From Symbiodinium natans (Eukaryota; Sar; Dinophyceae; Suessiales; Symbiodiniaceae): a DNA stretch of 64,000 nucleotides. A program made the position numbers and the translations under genes. The stretch spans positions 23,501 through 87,500 of the forward strand of contig CAJNDS010000167.1 of the NCBI GenBank assembly GCA_905221605.1, given 5' to 3'. Positions within the stretch are counted from its first letter, which is position 1; each line of letters opens with the position of its first letter. Positions 53,546 through 63,875 of the stretch are shown piece by piece. The notes beneath the pieces are model-generated. The model ran no database searches. It was given only the letters and a program-made list of their open reading frames with translations, and was not told the DNA's origin.

Positions 53546-53668
53546 GTGGCCAATGCTCTAAATTATGGCACGTTGAACGGGTACCCCGAATACTCGGGGC
53601 CGTAGTGTAATAGTGATCCAAGAAGGGACCAGAATTTTAGAGAAGTGAGCATGTGAATTTGGAATCGC

Positions 53669-53825
53669 TACTTGGAGGTTCATGGTACTTATTAACCAAC
53701 TATCGCTGTACTTAAAACCCACTTAGAAGCCCCTTAAGTGCCCGAGCAGAGTTTTCAGTACAGTCATAAGGACAGCCAGAGTTGGTCAATAAGTACCCCT
53801 AAACCAGCCTAAACCGCCAAGTACA
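53669..53825. mobile_element. MITE family A copy with altered right end
   Basis: Left end TACTTGGAGGTTCATGGTAC and core AAGCCCCTTAAGTGCCC are intact. In the right end, AATAAGTACC is followed by CCTAAACCAGCCTAAACCG before CCAAGTAC, where other copies read ATGAACCT. Confidence 0.7.
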
Positions 53826-53968
53826 GTGAAAATTGGTCGAGGATGGCCCTTAGAGTCCTCTGAAAAATATTCCTAAATATGATCCTCTTAAATCCAATAA
53901 GGGAAAATATAAAATGTCCCAAGGGCCTACCTAGTGGTTAATCAGCACCATGAAACTCCAAGTAAAGC

Positions 53969-56900
53969 TTGTTGGGCTGGCTCTGGCGTGGCTCGCCCGA
54001 GTTGTGAGCGGATGGCCGTGGGGTGGGCATCTCTGCTCACTATTGTGTTCAGCTGGCCCTAAACCCTAAACCCTAAACCCTAAACCCTAAACCCTTAACC
54101 CTAAACCCTAAACCCTAAACCCTAAACCCTAATCCCTAAACCCTAAACCCTAAACCCTAAACCTACCGTCGCCCTGCCTCCGGGGACGAGCCCTGCTTCG
54201 AGTTCGGCGCGCCCGAGGAGAAGAAGCCGCCCAAGCCACTGAAGATTCCTTGCTTCATGTGCTCCCCACATGACGGGGGTTTAGGGTTTAGGGTTCAGGG
54301 TTCAGGGTTTAGGGCTACTACCCCCCTCTATACTACTCCCCCTAGGTTCCCACACAATGAAAGCTATTTAGGGATAATTCAGCCTGTTTAAGGTCATTTA
54401 AGGGGGGCACCGGGGGTGGTAGGGAAACCCATGATTGCTTGGGTGGGCAATGCCTTGCTAGGGCTTTCAGGGCTTTTGAGGTTCAAAGGTCTAGGATTTC
54501 AGGTTTCAAGGGCTCCAGGTTTGTTTAAGGGTTTTTAAAGTTAGAGTTTAAACAGGTGGTTTAAACAATGTGTAATATAAGGGTCGGAATAAGTACTAAG
54601 AGTATTCCTTATGGTCCCCTTTATATATACTCCAATAGCCCCCAAAACCCTATTCTAATTAATAAGGCGCCGATAGCAGCCCTAGACCCTAAACCCTAAA
54701 CCCTAAACCCCCAAAACCCTATTCTAATTCCTAAGGCGCACTATATTAAGGTTTTCCGGGGGTTTAGGGCCTTGACAGTTTAGGGTTTAGGGTTTAAGGT
54801 TTAGGTTTAGGGTATTTTAATACTAGACATCCCCAGAAAAGAACACAGAATCGATTCATGTATCAAGGCCACTATCCTTGGGCCCGAAAACCCTAGCCCT
54901 AAACCCTAAACCCTAAACCCGAAACCCTAAACCCTAAACCCTAAACCCTAAACCCTAAACCCTAAACCCTAAACCCTAAACCCTAAACCCTAAACCCTAA
55001 ACCCTAAACCCTAAACCCTAAACCCTAAACCCTAAACCCTACCCTAAACCCTAAACCCTAAACCCTAAACCCTAAACCCTAAACCCTAAACCCTAAACCC
55101 TAAACCCCCTAACCCTAAACCCTAAACCCTAAACCCTAAACCCTAAACCCTAAACCCTAAACCCTAAACCCTAAACCCTAAACCCTAAACCCTAAACCCT
55201 AAACCCTAAACCCTAAACCCTAAACCCAAGCAGAGAGTCCAGGCTGGTCAGGCCGTGACTTTGTGGCGGTCACCTTCTTGTACTCCATTAACCTTGGCTC
55301 TCCAAGGGTTTAGGGTTTAGGGTTTAGGGTTTAGGGTTTAGGGTTTAGGGTTTAGGGTTTAGGGTTTAGGGAGGGTGGAGGGATTCAGAGGGTTTAGGGT
55401 TTAGGGGTTCAGGGACTGGAGGCTTAGGGGCTTTTTGGCGGGTTAGGGGCTTTTTGGGGGGTTTAGGGGTTCAGGGGGGCTTCAGATTTGTTGGGCTTGT
55501 AGGGAATGGGGGGAGCTAACATGGCTGCTGCGAGGGCCTTATAACTGCTGGGGTCTAGGTTGAGGGCCTCAAAGCGGCCTAGGTGGTGCAACAGTCTGCT
55601 ATGAGCGCAATGGAGATCTGAACTTTCCGGTTTTGAGTTTAGGGTTTAGGGTTTGGGGTTTGGGATCTGGGAGTTGGGGGAGGGTTTAGGGTTTAGGGTT
55701 TAGGGTTTAGGGTTTAGGGTTTGTTGAAACGCGCGGCCTACAATAGCCCTAATGGGCTGTTTGTTTTCTCAGGATGCTCTTGGTGAAGATTCCAAAGGCA
55801 CCGCATTTGAAGTGCGGAAGTGTCTATAGGCCCTGAAGTCTCAAGCCAAAACCAAGTCCATGCAGGACCCTTGAACAACCACCAACCTCAACGCAAGTAC
55901 TCCCCAGCCCTAGCCCTTGAATAGATAATACTGACCTAAACCCTAATACCTAAATCCAGAATATGGATTACTTTCATTACAGCTTTTACACACCATCTCA
56001 AAAGACGCCCACCTTCTGTGTAACTTCCTGTTGGCAAGTAGGGCAGGGAAAAATGCCATAAGAACACTAAGTTATCAAATGAATAGTAGTCGGAACAATA
56101 GAGTAACAACAAGAACTCAAGCAATATTGATAGAAATTCCTCTTCCTAAACCCTAAACCCTAAACCCTGAACCCTGAACCCCTAAACCCTAGGCCCTAAG
56201 CCCTAAGCCCTGAACCCTAAGCTCTAAGCCCTAAAACCCTAAACCGGTAAAGTCAAGCGGCTGCACTAATTCGTCGGGGCAGTACTTGGCCACGGTGTTG
56301 TGGCCGTGCGACTTATTCCTTTGGAAAGCGCAACCTAAACTGAAGCCTAACCCCTGAAACCTGAACGCTCAACCCCCCACCTCCTCCGCCACCATAACAT
56401 GGAACAACCCCAGTGACGATGGAGTATGAAGACCCCAGATCTTTGACTGTTCGATGGGTAGGGCCTGCAGGGAATTTCGGAATTCGATTGGGTTTAGGGT
56501 TTAGGGTTTAGAGCTTCGGGTTTTGGCTTGTTTGGGATGTAGGAGAACGCATGGTCAGCTCTGGGCGCACTTTTTTTGTTGGGGAGCTCGCTCCAGCAAG
56601 ACGCGGCTTGCAGAAGTACTGTGCGGGGAGCAAGGTTTTAGGGTTTAGGGTTAAGGGTTTAGGGGTTTAGGGTTTAGGGTTTAGGGTCTGTGAGGCATCC
56701 TGGGCAAAGCTTCTTGACCCTGATCCCAAGACCGGGCGTCCACAGGAAGACGTAGAGCAGGGTGTCCGAGCAGTGCTCGAAGATCACCTCCCAAGGAAAC
56801 GCAGTCAGGGTTTAGGGCTTAGGGTTTAGGGTTTAAGGTTTGGGGTTTTAGGGTTTAGGGTCAAGACTCAGCCTCACACTTGTTTAGGGCTCTTTGGGAT

Positions 56901-59900
56901 ACCAAGGCTAGTTTTTTTCCCAATAGCTGAGGGCTTAGTTACTTAGTTCATCTTGCTTTTGGCTTCGTGCTTTGGGCTTTCCAACAGTCTGGCAGTATTT
57001 CATCATACCTTGGGTTTGGGGTTTAGGGTTTAGGGATTAGGGTTTAGGGTTTGGGGCTTGGGGTTTAGGGCTTAGGGCTTCCCAAGAGCTTAGGGCTGAA
57101 TTCGGGAGGGGAACGCACCGACATGTTTGGCAAACCTAAACCCTACTAAACCTTTACATCTGCCTGCGCAGCCGAACCCAAAACCCCCTAAACCCTAAAC
57201 CCTACATCTGAAGGCCTTGCATCATAAGCAGCTGCCCAACAAACTTTTGCCTCTTCCCTGCCTAGCCTCATGTATCCAAAGCGCCCAGCTCTGAATCACC
57301 TTGTACACCCTGAACTCCCAAACCGCAAAACACACACAGAGACAATCCTAAACCCCTAAACTCCAACCCCCAATACCCCCGGCCCTTAAACCCTAAACTT
57401 TCAAGCCCACGTGCACTCTACCGTGCACACCCAAACCCTAAACCTGAAACCCTAAAGCACCAAACCCTAAACCCTCAAGCACCAAACCCGAAACGCTAAA
57501 CCCTGAACCCTGAACCCTAAACCCTAAGCCCTAAACCCTAAACCCTAAACCCCAAACACCCCCCCCCCCCAAAGAAAAAACAAAAAAAAACGGGCCATGA
57601 AAGAGGCCGCCAGGGACGCCGAGAGGAGGCCGCTCAAGGTGGCCACGAAGTACGGGTTCTCGACCCGGTAGTGGCTGTCCTTTAGCGTGTTTAGGGGGTT
57701 TAGGGTTTAGGGTTTAGGGCTTGGGGTTTTAGGGTTTAGGGTTTAGGGTTTGGGGTTTGGGGTTTGGGGTTTGGGGTTTGGGGTTTGGGGTTTGGGGTTT
57801 AGGGCTTGGGGGGGGGGGGGGGGGGGGGTTAGGGCTTGAAGGTCTTTTAAGGGTTTAGGTGGTTTAGGGGTTAGGGCCCCTGAACGTCACTGTACCCTCA
57901 GCCAAAGTTACAGAGCTTCTCATACTTGTATGGGGCTTAGGATTTAGGGTTTAGGGTTTAGGGTTTAGGGTGTCAGGGTCGTGAGGCTCAGGTTGCCGTC
58001 TCCTTCATCTGCTGGTCGTTGAGCACAAGGAGCGTCCACAACATCGCGGTGGAGAGCGTGAAGACGCCCGAGACCACGGAGAAGCTGATGATCCAGCAGG
58101 AACCACCTGGGCTGTCTTCTGGGGCAATGGGTATAATTTCATTCTGGAAATTAGTTTTGAGGAAGCTGCTTTGGGCTTCTAACATCCTTGAACCCTAGGA
58201 CCTAAAGCCCTCAAATCCTAGAACCCTGAAACCCTAAAACCCTAAAACCCTAAAACAATAAAACCCTAAAACCCTAAAACCCTAAAACCCTAAAACCCTA
58301 AAAACCCTAAAACCCTAAAACCCTAAAACCCTAAAACCCTAAAACCCTAAAACCCTAAAACCCTAAAACCCTAAAACCCTAAAACCCTAAAACCCTAAAA
58401 CCCTAAAACCCTAGATCCTCAAATCCTAAACCCTCATCGGGACTTAGGGAAGTGAGAACCTCAGGGTCCCCCTTTCAAGGGATCCGCTTCCCTAGGTGCC
58501 TAACCCTAAACCCTAAACCCTAAACCCTATAAACCCTAACCCTAAACCCTAAACCCTAAACCCTAAACCCTAAACCCTAAACCCTAAACCCTAAACCCTA
58601 AACCCTAAACCCTAAACCCTAAACCCTAAACCCTGCAGGCAAGGTGCTGAGGGTGGCGACCTTGCCGGTATCGGCTTTGATGAAGCCAAAAGCCTTTAGC
58701 TCTCGCACTGCGGAGTGGTGGGTTTAGGGTTTAAGGTTAGGGCTTAAGGGTTTAGGATTTAGAGTGTAGGGTCTGGAGGTTTAGGGTTTAGGGTGTAGGG
58801 TTGAGGGGTTTAGGGATTAGGGCTTAGGGGTTTGGGGTTTAGCCCTTGCACTGCGGGGTGGCTCCAAGTCAGGGTCCAGGTTTTTTTTTCACCAACCCCA
58901 TGTTTGTGTTCAGCTGACCAATGCTGCACCCCAAACCCTATGCCCTAAACCCTAAACCCTAAACCCTAAACCCTAAACTCTAAACTCTAAACCCTAAACC
59001 CTAAACCCCACACCTCATACCCGAGGGTCTCCAAAAACAGCGAAACACTGCGGCATCGGAGCGTTCTGCGCGGCTGTGAGGTAGGCCGTCGACGAGATGA
59101 CCACATCGATGTAGGCGTCCTTGGTCATGAAGGCCAGATGCCTGAAGAGTGGCTTTAGGGTTTAGGGTTTAGGGTTTAGGGTTTCGGGTTTAGGGCAAGT
59201 TTAGGGTTTAGGGTTTAGGGTCTAGGGTCTAGGGTTTAGGGTTTAGGGTTTAGGGCTTAGGGTTTAGGGTTTGGGGTCTGGGGTTTGGGGTTTAGGCTTG
59301 ACGGTTGAGGGTTTAGGGTTCAGGGTTTGAGGGCACCTAGGAGGCTCTGAGGGGAAAAAGCTTCAAGGTCTGGGGCTTGGGGGTTTAAAACGTATGTCTC
59401 GGGAAGTTCTCCCTCGACTAACAGTCCTTAATGGGGATTTTCGCAACCCCCTATGAAAATACCTACTAAGGACTGTTGGTATAAGGGAAAACATCCCAAC
59501 ATGTGTTGCTTCTAGATTTTTGGGGGTGTTGAGTTTAGGGAGGCGAGAGAAGAGGCGTCAAAACTATGGGTGTGCGTGAGACTGCCTCCCCCTGTGCCCA
59601 GGATTCAAAACACCCAGCAGATAGAGGGTTTAGCGTTTAGGGTTCCGGAACACCCGGAATCCTAAAATCTGAAAGCCCTTCCTTCGACCCGACAAACCCA
59701 CTTATAAACTTTACAGCCCCAATCCTCAACGTAGACCCCCTAAACCGGAAACCCTAACACCCTAACACCCTGAACCCCAAGCCCTTAAACCCCAAGCCCC
59801 GACCCCTGGGCGCCTCTGCGTGAAGCTAATGCAAGCGCTGCACATTCCGGCCACGAGCGAGACGCACGGGTTGCCGCCCTCTTTGGACTGCCTTGAAAGC

Positions 59901-62900
59901 CTTGGGAGACGGGTTTAGGGTTTAGGGTTTGGGGTTTGGGGTTTGGGGTTTGGGGTTTAGAGTTTGAGGTTTGGGGTTTAGGGTTTTAGGGTTTTAGGGT
60001 TTGGGGTTTAGGGGGGCCGGAATCTAGGACTGATGAGTTTTGGGGTGGATTTCTCCTACACTCAAGGCATCTCAAAGAATGGCCCTACCCAGCCACCCAG
60101 CTGCCCTTCTTGGTTTAAACAAAGGGGCTTAAATGGAAGGGAACCGAACCCATAAAACAAAAACATCAGCGAATACTCTGGTCCCCAGCTTCTCTTTGGG
60201 GTTTGCTTGGGTTCAGGGGATTTAGGGGCTCTGGAGCCCGAAGCCCCCCTAAATCCCCTTGCAAGCACTTTACTAGGCTGCCCAGTAACCTAGGCTTAAA
60301 AAGGGTGCCCTCTTTTGCTTAAAGGGGCTTATAAGGAAACCTAAATCCCCCCAAAAAGGGAAGAAGGGTACTACTGGGCATCCTAGCTTAATAGGGTTTT
60401 TAAGGGAGGGCTTAGGGTTTAGGGTCCAGGGTTTAGGGTTCAACGGGGGTATGCAACCCAAGGTTCCCTACTGCTCCCTAAGGCCCCCTAAGCTTCCCTA
60501 GGTACCTATCTGCCATGAACCCTAAACCATAAACCCCAAACCCTAAACCCTAAACCCTAAACCCGAAACCCCAAACCCTAAAAACCCTAAAAACCCTAAA
60601 CCCCAAACTCTAAACCTCAAACCCCAAACCCTAAACCCCAAACTCTAAACCCCAAACCCTCAACCCTAAACCCTCAACCCTCAATCCCAAACTCTAAACC
60701 TCAAACCCCAAACCCCAAGCCCCAAACCCCAAACCCCAAGCCCAGATGCCAAGTGAAGGTGATGCGGAAGGGCCGCGTCACCGCCGTGAGGAAGGAGCCC
60801 AGGGCCTTCAAACAGCTTTTGCGTGCCTTTTTGGGGTTTAGGGTTTAGGGTTTAGGGTTTCGGAGTTTAAGCCTGGAACCCTCCACCCTCGAGCCCCTAA
60901 AGCCTCCTATTACCCTTAACACCCGAGAACCCGACAGACCCTATAAGCCCCCAAAGCCCTAAACCCCACAAGCTCAAAACCCCAAAAGCTAAACCCCCTA
61001 AGCCATACAAACCCTGAACCCTGAACCCTAAACCCTAAACCCTAAACCTAAACCCTAAACCCTAAACCCTTCGATAACCTTCAAAGCCCGAAAAATCCAC
61101 GTTTGCAGCCCAAGAGCGATCGTGCCGAGGTGGAAGAACATGCACACAATCACTCCCCGAATGAGGGGGAGGGACCTGGAGTGTGGGGGTTTAGGGTTTA
61201 GGGTTTAGGGTTTAGGGTTTAGGGTTTAGGGTTTAGGGTTAGGATTTGGGGCTTGGGGCTTAGGGTTTAGGGTTTAGGGTTTGGGGTTTAGGGTTTGGGG
61301 TTTAGGGTTTGGGGCTTAGGGTCTAGGGCGTGAAGATACCTGCATCCTTGTACCCGGGCGCAGTGAGGGCTGGAGATTTGTCGTGCCCTAGCGCAGTTTT
61401 TTGAGCTAAACCCCAAACCCTAAACCCAAAACCCTAAACCCTAAACCCTAAATGCCCTAAACTCCAAACCTCAAAACCCTACACCCCTAAGCCCTAAACT
61501 CCAAACCTTAAACCCCACGCCCGTAAACCCTAAACCCGAAACCCCAAACCCTAAACCCGAAACCCCAGACCCTAAACCCTAAACCCTAAACCCTAAACCC
61601 TAAACCCCAAACCCTAAACCCCAAACCCCAAACCCTAAACCCCTAAACCCCTAAACCCTAAACCCACCCAAATCCTAAACCCCTAAACCCTAAACCCTAA
61701 ACCCTAAACCCTAAACCCTAAACCCTAAACCCTAAACCCTAAACCCTAAACCCCACACCCCAAACCCCCAACCCTAAACCCTAAAACCCAAACCCCTAAA
61801 CCCCTAAACCCCTAAACCCCTAAACCCCTAAACCCCTAAACCCCTAAACCCCTAAACCCCTAAACCCCTAAACCCCTAAACCCCTAAACCCCTAAACCCC
61901 TAAACCCCTAAACCCCTAAACCCTAAACCCCTAAACCCTAAACCCTAAACCCTAAACCCTAAACCCTAAACCGTTCTCAGGCCAGGCTGCGGGCCGAGCC
62001 CCTTCGGCTTCGGCTTGTAATACCACAGGATGACCTTTCTGGAAAGCGTGGCTTTAGGTAGGGTTTAGGGTTTAGGGTTTAGGGTTTAGGGTTTAGGGTT
62101 TAGGGTTTAGGGTTTAGGGTTTAGGGTTTAGGGTTTAGGGTTTAGGGTTCAGGGTTCAGGGTTCAGGGTTCAGGGTTCAGGGTTCAGGGTTCAGGGTTTA
62201 GGGTTTAGGGTTTAGGGTTTAGGGATGACCTTTCTGGTTTTCGTAGGGTTTATGGGGTTTATAAGGTTTTATGGGGTTTATCGGGTTTGCAGGGTTTACA
62301 GGGTTTACAGGGTTGAGGGCTGCTTTCTTGACTTGCTAGCTCTTAGGGGGAAGGAGGGGCCCGGAAGTCCAAACCCTAAGAGAACGACCCTAAACCCTAA
62401 ACCCTAAACCCTAAACCCTAAACCCTAAACCGTCAGAGAGAAGGTGTTACTAGTAGGTTAGGGTTAAGGGATGGGAGAGTTTAGGGTGTCACATTCTTGA
62501 GTTCCCCAGAGCTGCGGTTTAGGGTTTAGGGTACAGGGTCTAAACCCTAAACCCTAAACCCTAAACCCTAAACCCTAAACCCTAAACCCTATGGTTGCAA
62601 AGGATTTGAAGGGTTAAGGTTTTCGGGCGAAACTTGAATTGAATTGGTGTAGCGAGAAATCCTAAACCCTCGCAACCACAACCCTACAAGCCCTTTCAAC
62701 CCAATCAGCACTGTAGCCCTCACAAACCCGACCCTAAACCCTAAACCCTAAACCCTAAACCCTAAACCCTAAACCCTAAACCCTAAACCCTAAACCCTAA
62801 ACCCTAAACCCTAAACCCTAAACCCTGAACCCTGAACCCTGAACCCTGAACCCTGAACCCTAACAGTTAAACCCTATAATTAATCCCCAGGTAGAAATTT

Positions 62901-63875
62901 GGTAACAGCTTTCCATGCTGGCCCAGCCGCAGCGTAGGACACCACGAATGTGGTCAACGACTTGCTGAGCTCCACCACCCAGATGATGCCGATGACATAG
63001 AACACCTTTGCTAGACTAGGGTTTAGGGTTGAGGGTTTAGGATTTAGGGTTTAGGGGGTTTAGGGTTTAGGGTTTAGGGTTTAGGGATACTAGAGTAGCC
63101 AAGGAATACAAGGGGTACACGTTTTGGTTTAAGAGCCTCGCAAGGGAACCTAAAACCTAAAAAAAGGAAATGAGGCACTCTGGGTCCTAGTTTGAGTCGA
63201 TACGTCAGCTAGGTTCTAGAGGGGATGTAGGGAGTAAGGGTTTAAGGGGTGTAGGAGTTTTGGGTCTGGGTTTGGCATTCGGTTATTTGGGGTGTCGACT
63301 TTTCGGGTTTGGGGACCCTTCAAGCACATCACCACTTGAGTGAGGCATGCGGGATTCAGAGGTAGCAGGCGTTGTAGCTGCAACTACTGTGCCCAGCCCT
63401 TTTGCCAGCTCCTGTTGATGAGCATACACCCAATGACGACTGCACAAGAGCATATATTCAAAAACCATTTAAATAGCGCAGTAACGTGTCTGCCATGCAT
63501 TCTGTGCCAACTTCCAGGAATACAGAAGATGCTCAATATCCAGACCCCTGGAAGGGCAAAGAAAGTCGAGCCCTTGAAGGATCTCCTTTCTTGCTCCATG
63601 GTTGCTGTAGAGTTGGTATTGAGCTGAAGGAACGATGTCTACAGCCACATCGAACGACGGCCTTATCCGTGCTTCCACAAGGACGCACCTCCACCAAACG
63701 AGAGCACATGTAAGGTAGGGTTTGTCTTGCAACATGACACCCCATACATACACTCCGCAATATTTGAGGAAACCCTAAACCCTAAACCCTAACACCAAGA
63801 CACCAGCATGGCCGTCTGCTCGTGGGTGAAGACGAGCTTGCGTGTCATTCCAGCCACCACGTCCCCTCGCGACTC
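53969..63875 (-). CDS. Choline-transporter-like (CTL/SLC44 family) membrane protein, 5' end outside window
   Basis: Sixteen minus exons with chained phases: 63875-63804, 63005-62923, 62038-61972, 61369-61344, 61175-61118, 60805-60750, 59891-59814, 59141-59021, 58693-58632, 58111-58003, 57679-57596, 56787-56741, 56318-56245, 55299-55226, 54261-about 54167 and 54052-53969. Family clues: VFYVIGIIWVVELSK, AAAGKVILWYYKPKPKG, LIRGVIVCMFFHLGTIALGS across a splice, FMTKDAYIDVVISSTAYLTA, SCWIISFSVVSGVFTLSTAM, and FEHCSDTLLYVFLWNK then HNTVAKYCPDEL, near the end of the core domain as in SLC44 proteins. At least seven hydrophobic segments. Family members move choline or related cations; substrate here is inferred. 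GC and GA donors are frequent. The last two exons and the true stop are uncertain. Confidence 0.75.
54315..54433. mobile_element. Diverged family D element
   Basis: TACTACTCCCCCTAGGTTCCC, GATTTAGGGATAAT-like centre and GGTGGTAGGGAAACCCA resemble the 40817-40911 element; ends are imperfect. Confidence 0.5.
54558..54745. repeat. Family C copy (inverted) with an internal duplication
   Basis: Inverted relative to the other copies. The end module CCCCAAAACCCTATTCTAATT followed by TAAGGCGC occurs twice (about 54641-54672 and 54705-54738), separated by about 35 bp that includes CCCTAGACCCTAAACCCTAA. Confidence 0.6.
54895..55225. repeat. Longest CCCTAAA array in the window
   Basis: About 47 CCCTAAA units with two short interruptions. 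It ends exactly at SLC44-like exon 55299-55226, forming its GTTTAGGG donor on minus. Confidence 0.95.
55310..55372. repeat. TTTAGGG array
   Basis: About nine TTTAGGG units starting about 11 bp from the acceptor side of exon 55299-55226, so this exon is flanked by arrays of opposite orientation. Confidence 0.9.
58205..58412. repeat. CCCTAAAA (TTTTAGGG) variant array
   Basis: About 26 octamer CCCTAAAA units, the telomere type of Chlamydomonas, almost without the heptamer form. Lies in an SLC44-gene intron next to ordinary CCCTAAA at 58500-58634. Confidence 0.95.
59401..59499. mobile_element. MITE-like inverted repeat, family B
   Basis: CGACTAACAGTCCTTAAT and ACTAAGGACTGTTGGTATAA arms, ends GGGAAGTTCTCCC and GGGAAAACATCCC; second copy of the 18869-18955 family, in an SLC44-gene intron. 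Confidence 0.65.
60270..60392. mobile_element. Dispersed element, family E
   Basis: TACTAGGCTGCCCAGTA at the left and TACTGGGCATCCTAGCTTA at the right are inverted ends; interior AAAAAGGGTGCCCTCTTTTG and TTAAAGGGGCTTATAAGG. Partial relatives are at 4890-4970, 60085-60160 and 63090-63200. Confidence 0.6.
61680..61970. repeat. CCCTAAA and CCCCTAAA composite array
   Basis: CCCTAAA (61680-61750), then about 16 CCCCTAAA octamers (61790-61920), then CCCTAAA again up to the donor of SLC44-like exon 62038-61972. Confidence 0.95.
62050..62224. repeat. TTTAGGG array with a TTCAGGG block
   Basis: About 13 TTTAGGG units, a homogeneous block of about seven TTCAGGG units (62146-62200), then TTTAGGG again. 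Confidence 0.95.
62727..62866. repeat. CCCTAAA array with a CCCTGAA block
   Basis: About 14 CCCTAAA units then about five CCCTGAA units, in the intron on the donor side of SLC44-like exon 63005-62923. Confidence 0.95.
63090..63790. other. Large SLC44-gene intron, no supported gene
   Basis: Between exons 63804 and 63005. Overlapping short ORFs on both strands (63283-63760) show no motif. 63090-63200 resembles dispersed family E. Confidence 0.4.

Larger units (their letters stand above)
49430..53960. other. Repeat-rich stretch between FAH and SLC44-like genes
   Basis: Contains CCCTAAA (50615-50718) and TTTAGGGG (51810-52025) arrays, a poly-G run (51466-51494), a CCCTATAAA-like run (51580-51700), a minisatellite (53170-53545) and a family A element. 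Possible exon-like islands at 50700-50760, 51300-51352, 52300-52450 and 52879-52950 are open in several frames; I could not choose a strand or chain them. Missing 5' exons of the FAH gene and 3' exons of the SLC44-like gene may be here. Confidence 0.45.

Noticed and set aside
54160-54290. Plus-strand exon reading FEFGAPEEKKPPKPLKIPCF
   Set aside because: Plausible text, but no AG acceptor exists at its left edge within the CCCTAAA array, whereas the minus reading has GGGGAG and GTAGG sites and fits the SLC44-like phase chain. Not fully excluded.
55782-55840. Plus-strand exon-like piece after TTTTCTCAG (DALGEDSKGTAFEVRKCL)
   Set aside because: Isolated, on the opposite strand inside an SLC44-gene intron, with no partner exons I could link.
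4700-62000. CRISPR-like arrays from short regular repeats
   Set aside because: Repeats are contiguous telomere-type tandems without unique spacers, in a eukaryotic sequence.
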